This document shows, in pieces, positions 56,990-64,000 of a stretch of 64,000 nt of DNA. A model generated the notes under the pieces. It did no database searches and was not told where the DNA came from. It saw only the letters and a program-made list of their open reading frames with translations. The position numbers and the translations under genes were made by a program. Origin of the DNA: Streptomyces asiaticus. Its GTDB lineage: Bacteria; Actinomycetota; Actinomycetes; Streptomycetales; Streptomycetaceae. The stretch is from contig NZ_JAGSHX010000006.1 of NCBI RefSeq assembly GCF_018138715.1, forward strand, positions 3,472,001-3,536,000. Reading direction: 5' to 3'. How positions within the stretch are numbered: position 1 is the first letter of the stretch; each line of letters starts with the position of its first letter.

Positions 56990-57796
56990 GACGCCCCCTC
57001 CTCGGTGATGAGTGGCGGCTCTTCGTGCGGTGGCCCGCCGGTCCCGACGACGGCGCGCGAAGAGGCCGCCGGTCGCGGTGGTCACGCACCGGCTGCGCTC
57101 CGCGGCGGCGCTGCCACGGGGCGTGTGCGTGCCCGAACGCTAGCGAGCCGGTCCGCTTTGCGGAAGGGTTTGTCCAGAATCCGAGCGGAGCTGCCAAGGC
57201 GCGCGGTGCGCGGGCACCCCAAAACGTTGCGGTTTGCCCGGATTCACGAGGGGGGTCTGCGACCGGTTCATGAAATTTTTCGAAAGGGGGTTGCGGAGGA
57301 CGAGACACCTGCGGCGGCTACTCCCCCACCCCGCCCCTCCCCTCAACTGGGGCTCCGCCCCAGCCCCCGGCCCCCACCACGCGGCGGAGCCGCAAATCGA
57401 CACACAGGGAGGGCCGGGGAGGGCCCGCGCCCAGACCCCGGCGCGAACGAAAGCCGCATATCGATGCACGGGGACGGGCGGGGAGGGGAAAGCCGCGTCG
57501 GCCCAGCCGCCAGGCCCCGCCGTGCTGGCGAGCCAGCCCACCAAGGGGTATCCGGGGCCCCGCCCCCGAACCCGGGGCCTGGGGCTGGCCCCAGTTCCGG
57601 GAAGGGGCCAGGAGGGGAAAGCCCCGCCGGACCCGCCGCCCCAGCCCGCACCACCCAGGCCAACCCAGCCGCCAGGCCCCGCCGTGCTGGCGTGCCGGCG
57701 TGCTAGGGGGTGTGCGGGCTCCGCCCCTCGGTCCCAGGTCCAGGGGCGGAGCCCTTGGTTAGGGGAGAAGGGGCGGGGAGGGGAAAGATCCGCGCG
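56990..57796. repeat. Long gene-free stretch with repeat element copy E
   Basis: 807 bases without a convincing gene. 56990-57300 is plain intergenic sequence with short palindromes (TTCATGAA, TTTCGAAA near 57266-57284). From 57322 to 57783 is a degenerate version of the inverted-repeat family: left end CCCCCACCCCGCCCCTCCCC, right end GGGGAGAAGGGGCGGGGAGG and an extra internal end near 57598. The interior has CAGCCGCCAGGCCCCGCCGT twice (57507 and 57668) and several GGGGCTCCGCCCC-type hairpins. Confidence 0.75.
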
Positions 57797-59593
57797 TCAG
57801 CGCATGCGCGTTGCCCACTCCCGGACCTTCTTGATCCGCTCACGGATCTGCCCCGCCGTCGCCTCCGCACTCGGCGGCCCACCGCACACCCGGCGCAGCT
57901 CCGTGTGGATCACGCCATGCGGCTTCCCGCTCTGGTGGACATACGCCCCCACCAGCGAGTTGAGCTCCTTGCGCAGCTCCAGCAGCTCCTTGTGGGTGAC
58001 CACCGGCCGCCGCTCCGCCGGAAGCTCCAGCAGATCCGCCTCCGTATCCGGCTTCTTGCGGCTGTGCGCGATCTGCTTGGCCTGCCGCTTCTGGAGCAGC
58101 ATCTGCACCTGGTCGGGTTCGAGGAGCCCCGGGATGCCCAGGTAGTCCTGCTCCTCCTCGCTGCCCGGATGCGCCTGCATGCCGAACTCGGCGCCGTCGT
58201 ACAGCACCCGGTCGAAGACCGCGTCCGACTCCAGTGCCTCGAAGGGGAGTTGGTCCTGCTCTCCGGTGTCCTCGTCCTGCTGCTTCTCGGCCTCCTCGAG
58301 GAGCTTCTCCTCCTCCGCGTACGGGTTCTCCTCCTCGCCGTCCTTCTTCGGCTTGTCCAGGACGTGATCGCGCTCGACCTCCATCTCATTGGCGAAGCCG
58401 AGCAGGTTCGGAATGGTGGGGAGGAAGACGGACGCGGTCTCGCCGCGCCGCCGCGACCGTACGAAACGGCCGACGGCCTGGGCGAAGAAGAGCGGGGTGG
58501 AGATGGTGGTCGCGTACACCCCGACCGCCAGCCGGGGCACGTCCACGCCCTCGGACACCATGCGGACCGCGACCATCCAGCGGTCGTCGGAGTGGCTGAA
58601 GTCCTCGATCCGCTGGGACGCCGCCGCCTCGTCGGAGAGCACGAGCGTCGCCTTGGTGCCGGTGATCTCGCGGATGAGCTTGGCGTAGGCGCGGGCCGAG
58701 TCCTGGTCGGAGGCGATGACGAGCGCCCCCGCGTCCGGGATGCCCTTGCGGACCTCGGACAGCCGCTGGTCGGCGGCGCGCAGCACGTTCGGCATCCAGT
58801 CGCCGCGCGGATCGAGCGCGGTGCGCCACGCCTGGGAGACGGCGTCCTTGGTCATCGGCTCGCCGAGCCGCGCCTCGATCTCGTCGCCCGCCTTGGTGCG
58901 CCAGCGCATGTTGCCGCTGTAGGAGAGGAAGATGACGGGGCGCACGACGCCGTCCCCCAGCGCGCTGCCGTAGCCGTAGGTGTAGTCGGCCGAGGAGCGC
59001 CGGATGCCGTCGTTGCCCTCTTCGTAGGTGACGAAGGGGATGGGGTTGGTGTCGGACCGGAACGGGGTGCCGGTGAGCGCGAGCCGCCGGGTGGCCGGCT
59101 CGAACGCCTCCAGACACGCCTCGCCCCAGGAGCGGGAGTCACCGGCGTGGTGGATCTCGTCGAGGATGACCAGCGTCTTGCGCTGCTCGATCCGGTTGCG
59201 GTGCAGCATGGGCCGGACGCCGACACCCGCGTAGGTGATGGCGATGCCGTGGTACTCGCGGCTCAGCGGGCCCGCGCTGTACTCCGGGTCCAGCTTGATG
59301 CCGATCCGGGCGGCGGCCTCCGCCCACTGCTTCTTCAGGTGCTCGGTCGGCGCGACGACCGTCACCTGCTGGACGACATGGTGGTGCAGCAGCCAGGAGG
59401 CGAGGGTCAGGGCGAAGGTGGTCTTCCCGGCCCCGGGGGTCGCCACCGCGAGGAAGTCCCGCGGCTGCTCCTGGATGTACTTGTCCAACGCACCCTGCTG
59501 CCAGGCGCGCAGCTTGCTCGCGGTACCCCAAGGCGCCCGGCCGGGGAAGGCGGGCGAGAGGTGATGGCTGGTGGAGGCGGCAGTAGTACTCAC
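57797..59593 (-). CDS. DEAD/DEAH-box helicase, XPB/SSL2-like
   Basis: 598 residues. Motif I ATPGAGKTTFALTLASWLL, motif II ILDEIHHAGDS, motif III LTGTPFRSD, motif V MVSEGVDVPRLAVGVYATT, motif VI QAVGRFVRSRRRGE. An acidic stretch (about 400-450: KKDGEEENPYAEEEKLLEEA) is inserted after the core. SF2 helicases of this type are common in actinobacteria with an undefined DNA-repair role. Start ATG 59593. Confidence 0.92.
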   Translation of the reverse strand: MSTTAASTSHHLSPAFPGRAPWGTASKLRAWQQGALDKYIQEQPRDFLAVATPGAGKTTFALTLASWLLHHHVVQQVTVVAPTEHLKKQWAEAAARIGIKLDPEYSAGPLSREYHGIAITYAGVGVRPMLHRNRIEQRKTLVILDEIHHAGDSRSWGEACLEAFEPATRRLALTGTPFRSDTNPIPFVTYEEGNDGIRRSSADYTYGYGSALGDGVVRPVIFLSYSGNMRWRTKAGDEIEARLGEPMTKDAVSQAWRTALDPRGDWMPNVLRAADQRLSEVRKGIPDAGALVIASDQDSARAYAKLIREITGTKATLVLSDEAAASQRIEDFSHSDDRWMVAVRMVSEGVDVPRLAVGVYATTISTPLFFAQAVGRFVRSRRRGETASVFLPTIPNLLGFANEMEVERDHVLDKPKKDGEEENPYAEEEKLLEEAEKQQDEDTGEQDQLPFEALESDAVFDRVLYDGAEFGMQAHPGSEEEQDYLGIPGLLEPDQVQMLLQKRQAKQIAHSRKKPDTEADLLELPAERRPVVTHKELLELRKELNSLVGAYVHQSGKPHGVIHTELRRVCGGPPSAEATAGQIRERIKKVREWATRMR

Positions 59594-59703
59594 GGTCTCC
59601 GTCGGGCTGGCTCGGCGGGTCGATCGGGAACCGCGTCAGCCTACCGGTGCCGTCCTTCACACTCCGGGGTACGGGCCGATCCCACCCGGGGGTGGGATCA
59701 GAC

Positions 59704-60078
59704 TCACATTCCGTTGGTGAACCGGGTCAGCCCCTCCGCGATCTTCGGCACGTCCAGCTCGCCCTGGCAGACGCTCAGCACGAAACGCTCGGCCTCGTCG
59801 ACGTCGAAGTCCGCGTGCAGTGGATGCCCGTTGATGTGGAGGAAGACCCAGGTCGCGTACCAGGAGAGCCGCTTGTTGCCGTCCACCAAGGCGTGGTTTC
59901 GGGCCAGCGACTCCATCAGCGCCGCCGCCTTCTGCCACACGTCCGGGTAGGCGTCCTGGCCGAACACGCTCGCCTGCGGACGGGCCAGAGCGGACTCCAG
60001 CAGCCCGTAGTCGCGCACCTCGTCGGCCCCGAGCCGCTCCGCGAGGTTCAGCAGCTCGGGCAGGGTGAGGTAGTGCAT
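59704..60078 (-). CDS. Fic/Doc-family toxin
   Basis: 124 residues, the length of Doc. The catalytic loop is HALVDGNKRLSW (H-x-x-x-D-G-N-K-R); Lys in place of the second Gly is characteristic of Doc, which phosphorylates EF-Tu instead of adding AMP. Starts MHYLTLPELLNLAERLGADE. Its start overlaps the antitoxin stop (ATGA), so it is coupled to it. Confidence 0.9.
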   Translation of the reverse strand: MHYLTLPELLNLAERLGADEVRDYGLLESALARPQASVFGQDAYPDVWQKAAALMESLARNHALVDGNKRLSWYATWVFLHINGHPLHADFDVDEAERFVLSVCQGELDVPKIAEGLTRFTNGM

Positions 60079-60275
60079 CAGGCGAGCCTCCGGTTGAGCT
60101 CTTCACTCGCCCGCAACACATGGGCGGCGGCCTCGTTGAACAGCCGGGAGTGCTCATTGATCGCAGCGATCACCGCGTCGTGGGCGAACGACTGCATACT
60201 CCGGCCCTCCGCCTCCGCGCGTTTGCGCAGTGCGTCGAGCTCTTCGTCCGTAAAGCGTAGATTCAGCGCTGCCAT
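60078..60275 (-). CDS. Ribbon-helix-helix antitoxin
   Basis: 65 residues: MAALNLRFTDEELDALRKRA, EAEGRSMQSFAHDAVIAAIN, then a helical tail that probably binds the toxin. The N-terminal beta-strand and two helices match the RHH fold (Arc/MetJ). Most Doc toxins pair with Phd; an RHH partner is a variant. A perfect 20-bp palindrome just upstream is the likely operator. Confidence 0.85.
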   Translation of the reverse strand: MAALNLRFTDEELDALRKRAEAEGRSMQSFAHDAVIAAINEHSRLFNEAAAHVLRASEELNRRLA

Positions 60276-60286
60276 GCCCCGATGGT

Positions 60287-60306
60287 ACCGCGTGGTACCA
60301 CGCGGT
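60287..60306. promoter_or_regulatory. 20-bp perfect palindrome, operator of the toxin-antitoxin genes
   Basis: ACCGCGTGGTACCACGCGGT, centred on GGTACC, starts 12 bases before the antitoxin ATG and reaches to two bases from the MFS stop. A further GGTACC half lies at 60284-60289. Expected for autoregulation by an RHH antitoxin-toxin complex. Confidence 0.85.
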
Positions 60307-60307
60307 G

Positions 60308-61852
60308 CTAACGGATGTCGGGCCGCAACCGAGTCGTCACCCAGACGCCCGCCAGCGCCACCGCCGCCATCGCCACATAGACCGCCCCGAAGGCGGCCGG
60401 CTGGTGGGTGGCCGCGGTGCCGGTGGGGGCGATCTCGCCGCCACCGAAGGTGACGAAGAGGACACCGCTGAGGCCGACCAGCGTGATGTTGCCGAGCGCG
60501 TCGGAGACCTGGAGGGAGGCGGAGTTGCTGCCCGCGTCCTCCGGGCGGGAGAGCTTCAGCAGCAGCACGCTCCCGCTGGAGATGGTCAGCCCCATTCCGT
60601 AGCCGCCGATCACCCAGGCCACGGCGACGATCCAGGCGGGGACGGAGTCGGTGAGGGCCAGGAGCACCATGGCGATGGAGACGGCCATGAGGAGCATGCC
60701 GAGGCCCATCAGCCGTTCGCGGTGCGGCTCCAGGCGGGGGCGGCTCTGGGTGTAGGAGCCCAGGGCCCAGGTGAGGCCACCGCCGGTGAGGCAGAGCCCG
60801 GCGGCGGTCGCGGACAGGCCGCGCTGGGTCACCAGCATCAGCGGGACGAAGCTCTCCGCACCCAGGAAGGACCCCGCCGCCACCCCGCGCAGCAGGATCA
60901 CCGAGGGCAGGCCGCGGGCGGCGCGGAAGGTGCCCTTGGGCAGCAGCCGCAGTACGCATGGGACGAGCAGGGCGAGCCCGGCGGCGGCCGGGACGAGGGA
61001 GAGCCAGCTGAGGTCCTGGCCCGCGTACTGGAGCAGCCCGGCACCCACCGCGACGGCGAGCGCGAGCAGGATGCGGCGCCGGTTCATGCCCGCGGAGAGC
61101 TCGCTCGGGGACAGGGCGCGCAGCGCGGGGAGCATCACCGCGAGCGGCGGCAGCACCAGCACCGGGATGGCGAGGAACACCCAGCGCCAGCCCACGTGTT
61201 CGGTGACGGTCCCGGCGGCGAGCGGGCCGACGATGACCGGCAGCACCCAGGCGGCGGAGAAGGACGCCAGCACGGCGGGCTGGAGCCGCTGCGGATAGGC
61301 GCGACCCACCACCACGTACAGCGCGACGATCACCAGCCCGCCGCCTATGCCCTGCACCGCCCGGCCGCCCACGAACATCCACATCCGCTGTGCCGAACCC
61401 GCCACCAGCAGCCCGGCCGCGAACGCCGCGATCCCGGCGAACAGCGGCGCCAGCGGCCCCTTGCGGTCGCACCACTCCCCCGACAGGGCCATCGCGAACA
61501 GGCTCGCGGTGAAGTAGGCGGAGAAGGCGTACGCGTAGAGCTCGACCCCGTCCAGCGCGCGGGCCGCGACCGGCATCGCGGTGTTGACCGCGCTCGCCTC
61601 GAAGGCGATGAGGGAGACGACGCTGACGATGCCGAGGGTGAGAGCGCGGTAGCGCCTCCCCAGTACGGTGTCGCCGGTGCCACCGGTGTCACCGTCGTCC
61701 GCCGGGTCCAGGTCACCGGCTTCCGCCGGACCGAGGCCCCCGGCTGCCGGCTCGGGGTGGACGGCGGAGGCGGCGGCCGCCTGGGGTGGCAGGGCGCCGT
61801 CCGTGACGGCGGCGTCGGCGGCACCGACGTCGAGGGGGTCGCGAGGGGTCAT
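60308..61852 (-). CDS. MFS transporter (DHA2-like)
   Basis: 514 residues from ATG 61852. A long N-terminal cytoplasmic region rich in Ala/Pro/Asp is followed by 12-14 spans. Motif A lies in GEWCDRKGPLAPLF and motif C-like in GGRAVQGIGGGLVIV. A TACCCT hexamer seven bases before the ATG suggests a leaderless message; GTG 61885 is an alternative start. Its stop lies beside the toxin-antitoxin operator, so transcripts may run into it. Confidence 0.88.
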   Translation of the reverse strand: MTPRDPLDVGAADAAVTDGALPPQAAAASAVHPEPAAGGLGPAEAGDLDPADDGDTGGTGDTVLGRRYRALTLGIVSVVSLIAFEASAVNTAMPVAARALDGVELYAYAFSAYFTASLFAMALSGEWCDRKGPLAPLFAGIAAFAAGLLVAGSAQRMWMFVGGRAVQGIGGGLVIVALYVVVGRAYPQRLQPAVLASFSAAWVLPVIVGPLAAGTVTEHVGWRWVFLAIPVLVLPPLAVMLPALRALSPSELSAGMNRRRILLALAVAVGAGLLQYAGQDLSWLSLVPAAAGLALLVPCVLRLLPKGTFRAARGLPSVILLRGVAAGSFLGAESFVPLMLVTQRGLSATAAGLCLTGGGLTWALGSYTQSRPRLEPHRERLMGLGMLLMAVSIAMVLLALTDSVPAWIVAVAWVIGGYGMGLTISSGSVLLLKLSRPEDAGSNSASLQVSDALGNITLVGLSGVLFVTFGGGEIAPTGTAATHQPAAFGAVYVAMAAVALAGVWVTTRLRPDIR

Positions 61853-61985
61853 GGCGTCAGGGTAAGTGGCGTTCCGGGACGTCACACCTGTCGCGGGACC
61901 GAACCGCGCTCGGCCGCTGGGCCTAGGTACATCCGCCGCCCTGCGTGACGCCCGACGTGACGCCCTACGTGGTGAGGCCCCGGCC

Positions 61986-63056
61986 CTACGTGGTGAGCAG
62001 GACGCCCCCGTACGACGCGCCCGCGATCACCACCCACGCGCACAGCCCCAGCGCGGCGACCCGGGCGCCGGTGCGGGTGAGGGAGGGCAGGTGGACGGCG
62101 CTGCCCAGGCCGAAGAGGGCGGCGGCGAGGAGGAGTTCCTGGGCCGTGGCTGCGGTGTCCAGCACGGTGGTGGACAGGACGTCCGTGCTGCGCAGGGCCG
62201 TCATGGCGAGGAAGCCGAGGACGAAGAGCGGCACCAGCGGCGGCCGCCGCCGCTGCGTCTCCTCGCCCTGTGCCGCCTGGCCCTCCGTCCGCTTGGCGCG
62301 CCCCCGCGCCCGTACGGACGTCGCGAGCGCCGCGACCAGCGGGGCGAGCAGGGCCACCCGCACCAGCTTGACCAGCACCGCGTCGCCCAGCGCCGACGGC
62401 CCCGCGGTCTGTGCGGTGGCCACCACCTGGCCCACGTCGTGCACGCTGGCCCCCACCCACCGGCCGAACGCCTCGTCGCCGAGCCCCAAGGGGTGCTGGA
62501 GCAGCGGCAGAACGGCGATGGCGAGCGTGCCGCAGAGCGTCACCAGCGCCACGGAGGTGGCCACATCGCGCTCATCGCTGTCCGACACCTCGCTCACCGC
62601 GCCGATCGCGGACGCCCCGCAGATCGAGTAGCCGGTGGCGATCAACAGCGGCTGGTCACCGCGCAGCCCCATCCGGCGACCGAGCCACCAGGTGCCGCAG
62701 AAGGTGGCCGCGACCACGCCCAGGACCATCGCCACGGTGGCCCAGCCCAGGCCCAGCACATCGTTCAGGCTGAGTTTGAGGCCGAGCAGCACGATGCCCA
62801 GGCGCATCAGACGCTTCCCGGCGAGCGAGAGCCCGGCCCGGCAGACGCCCCGGACCAGGCCGCGCGCCCCCGGCAGATGCGCGGCGACGATGCCCAGCAC
62901 CACGGCGGCGGTCAGCAGGGGGACGGCGGGGAGCAGCCGGTGGACGCCCCAGGCGGTCGCGACCCCGGCCGCGGCCAGCCCGAGCCCGTACGCCGGGGCG
63001 GGCGGCCGCCATCCGGCAGCCTGCCGCGCCCGGCCGGGCGCGGCCGCGAGCGTCAC
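61986..63056 (-). CDS. YeiH-family putative sulfate/sulfite exporter (UPF0324)
   Basis: 356 residues, about ten spans. Family signatures: RLGIVLLGLKLSLNDVLGLG, GYSICGASAIGAVSEVSD (the YeiH hallmark), and VGASVHDVGQVVATAQTAG. Start GTG 63056 overlaps the stop of the cysteine dioxygenase gene (GTGA), giving coupling. Together they suggest sulfite or sulfonate export after cysteine breakdown. Confidence 0.9.
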   Translation of the reverse strand: MTLAAAPGRARQAAGWRPPAPAYGLGLAAAGVATAWGVHRLLPAVPLLTAAVVLGIVAAHLPGARGLVRGVCRAGLSLAGKRLMRLGIVLLGLKLSLNDVLGLGWATVAMVLGVVAATFCGTWWLGRRMGLRGDQPLLIATGYSICGASAIGAVSEVSDSDERDVATSVALVTLCGTLAIAVLPLLQHPLGLGDEAFGRWVGASVHDVGQVVATAQTAGPSALGDAVLVKLVRVALLAPLVAALATSVRARGRAKRTEGQAAQGEETQRRRPPLVPLFVLGFLAMTALRSTDVLSTTVLDTAATAQELLLAAALFGLGSAVHLPSLTRTGARVAALGLCAWVVIAGASYGGVLLTT

Positions 63057-63748
63057 TGGCCGTCCGCCGTCGGAAGGTGGCCGCCCGCCGCCGGGAGGTG
63101 GTCGTCCGCCGCCGGAAGCTGGTCATCCGCCGTCGGGAGCTGGTCATCCGCCGTCGGGAGCTGGCCGCCCGCCGCCGGGAGCCGGTCATCCGCCGCCGGG
63201 AGGTCGTAGACCCGCCGGACGCTGCTGCCCAGGCGGGCGATGTCCGCCCCGTAGACATGGATCGAGATCGCCTTCGTCCCGCAGGCGTTCCACACCCTGT
63301 GGATATCTCCTGGCGGTGCGAATCCGCACACCGCGCCGCGCGGGTTGACCACGTCCTCCACCGCGATCAGCCGCGAGCCCGGCCCGTCCGGGACGAGGCG
63401 GTAGCGCCGCTCGTGCTCCTCGCCCTCGTGGACGCCGGTCACACACCAGGACACATGGTCATGGATCGCCGTGCGCTGGCCGGGCAACCACACCAGCGCG
63501 ACGATCGAGAAGCTGCCGTCGGGCTCGGCGTGCAGGATGTGCTGGCGGTAGCGGTCGGGGTCGCCCGCGCGCTGCTCGGGGGTGAGCAGATCGTCCGCGC
63601 CGAGGTGGGGGGCGAGCCGCTCACCCACCAGATAGGCGGTCACATCGGGCGCCAGGCCCCGGCCGACGGCCTCGCGGACGTCGCCGACGAACGCGCCGAG
63701 GCGTGCCGTGAGAAGACGGGAGGACGGATACGCGGTCGGGGTGGTCAT
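63053..63748 (-). CDS. Cysteine dioxygenase-family protein with C-terminal heptad repeats
   Basis: 231 residues. Cupin metal ligands HDH (RTAIHDHVSWCVTGVHEG) and a later His (PPGDIHRVWN) match the CDO three-His site. It should oxidise cysteine to cysteine sulfinate. The last 50 residues consist of seven heptads of the type LPTADDQ/LPAAGGQ, encoded by 21-bp direct repeats at 63060-63200; these extend beyond the normal CDO length and are probably disordered. Start ATG 63748. Confidence 0.92.
   Translation of the reverse strand: MTTPTAYPSSRLLTARLGAFVGDVREAVGRGLAPDVTAYLVGERLAPHLGADDLLTPEQRAGDPDRYRQHILHAEPDGSFSIVALVWLPGQRTAIHDHVSWCVTGVHEGEEHERRYRLVPDGPGSRLIAVEDVVNPRGAVCGFAPPGDIHRVWNACGTKAISIHVYGADIARLGSSVRRVYDLPAADDRLPAAGGQLPTADDQLPTADDQLPAADDHLPAAGGHLPTADGQ
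63057..63204. repeat. 21-bp repeats at the 3' end of the cysteine dioxygenase gene
   Basis: Seven consecutive units of about 21 bases with the cores CCGCCGTCGGGAGCTGG and CCGCCGCCGGGAGGTGG, in phase with codons. Confidence 0.9.
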
Positions 63749-63831
63749 GGTGGCAGCGTCCTGCTGCCCGCACCATCACGTCCAACGACAGGTTGTTGAG
63801 CCGTCCCCAAGCTCCGCTTATGGATAAGGGG

Positions 63832-64000
63832 TCAACAGCCGACCCGGTTCCCGGCCACCGTCTTCAGCTCCTCCAGCACCCGCGCGGTGGCCGGTATCCC
63901 CAGGTGCTCGCGGAGGACGTACGCCGAGACATGGCGGCGCGAGGCGGGGTCCAGGGCGCGCCCGGTGACCTTCTGGTGACAGAGGAACGACAGCACCAGG
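63832..64000 (-). CDS. Partial CDS, C-terminus of an unrecognised protein
   Basis: Only the last 56 residues lie in the window: LVLSFLCHQKVTGRALDPAS then RRHVSAYVLREHLGIPATAR and VLEELKTVAGNRVGC, ending at TGA (63832-63834). Helical, ends with Cys. I cannot assign a family from this piece. Between it and the cysteine dioxygenase start lie 83 bases with CTTATGGATAAG (63817-63828), a short palindrome that may belong to the cysteine dioxygenase promoter. Confidence 0.6.
   Translation of the reverse strand, partial: LVLSFLCHQKVTGRALDPASRRHVSAYVLREHLGIPATARVLEELKTVAGNRVGC

Noticed and set aside
57710..59950. 746-codon open frame antisense to the helicase
   Set aside because: No domain, and the helicase with all SF2 motifs occupies the other strand.

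Overview
The window is high-GC chromosomal DNA of a Streptomyces species. The evidence is the strong G/C preference at third codon positions, frequent GTG/TTG starts, actinobacterial families (class E sortase, DUF3618, DUF6412, CysO/CysM/Mec, ROK and DasR-type control), and a gene order from the penicillin-binding protein through bcp, rph, the PTS genes, cysM, clpS, pncB, the immune-inhibitor-A protease and hppD. As I recall it, that order matches the Streptomyces coelicolor core around SCO2897-SCO2928. No secondary-metabolite cluster, CRISPR array or rRNA operon was seen.

Layout. 1-5.8 kb: a truncated secreted protein, a ROK repressor divergent from a Gfo/Idh oxidoreductase plus HbpS-like gene, an FAH-family hydrolase, and a second YidC-like insertase with a DUF6412 partner. 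6-17.7 kb: class E sortase, DUF445 protein, SGNH esterase, DUF1707/LiaF-like protein, a three-gene ABC-2 exporter, a class A PBP, a GroES-like protein and a DUF3618 protein. 17.8-18.3 kb: the thiol peroxidase bcp.

18.3-25.9 kb is an integrated accessory island. It is bounded by about 75-bp direct repeats that resemble the 3' half of tRNA-Arg(CCU). It carries an integrase relic next to the left repeat, a divergent pair (a helix-hairpin-helix/glycosylase-like protein and a BRCT-domain protein), a broken winged-helix gene, an XRE regulator with three small ATGA-overlapped genes, a broken transposase, and a lower-GC gene with a HEPN-like RNTLMH motif. A four-repeat HNH endonuclease and tRNA-Leu(UAG) follow.

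27.3-53.1 kb returns to core: rdgB, a lipoprotein, rph, and the DasR-type GlcNAc PTS genes with three dre-like operators. Next come an MBL-fold hydrolase, the CysO/CysM/Mec cysteine pathway with a Cys-containing leader peptide, an amino-acid permease, DUF2017-clpS, and pncB-pncA (NAD salvage). They are followed by an M6 metalloprotease, three tandem RDD membrane proteins, an XRE-type regulator with an alcohol dehydrogenase, a GlcD-like oxidase, a Tat-secreted propeller-like protein, and hppD divergent from an AsnC-family regulator. 53-64 kb: ArsR regulator-small protein-MFS, a Lon-S16 peptidase, IclR, an XPB-like helicase, a Fic/Doc-RHH toxin-antitoxin pair with a 20-bp perfect palindrome, a second MFS, and a sulfur module (cysteine dioxygenase overlapping a YeiH sulfite-exporter-type protein).

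A recurring non-coding theme is a family of GC-rich elements with about 20-bp terminal inverted repeats. Five copies were found, mostly between convergent genes, and one contains six exact-period 50-bp repeats. Product calls rest on motif reading and family knowledge; no database search was possible.
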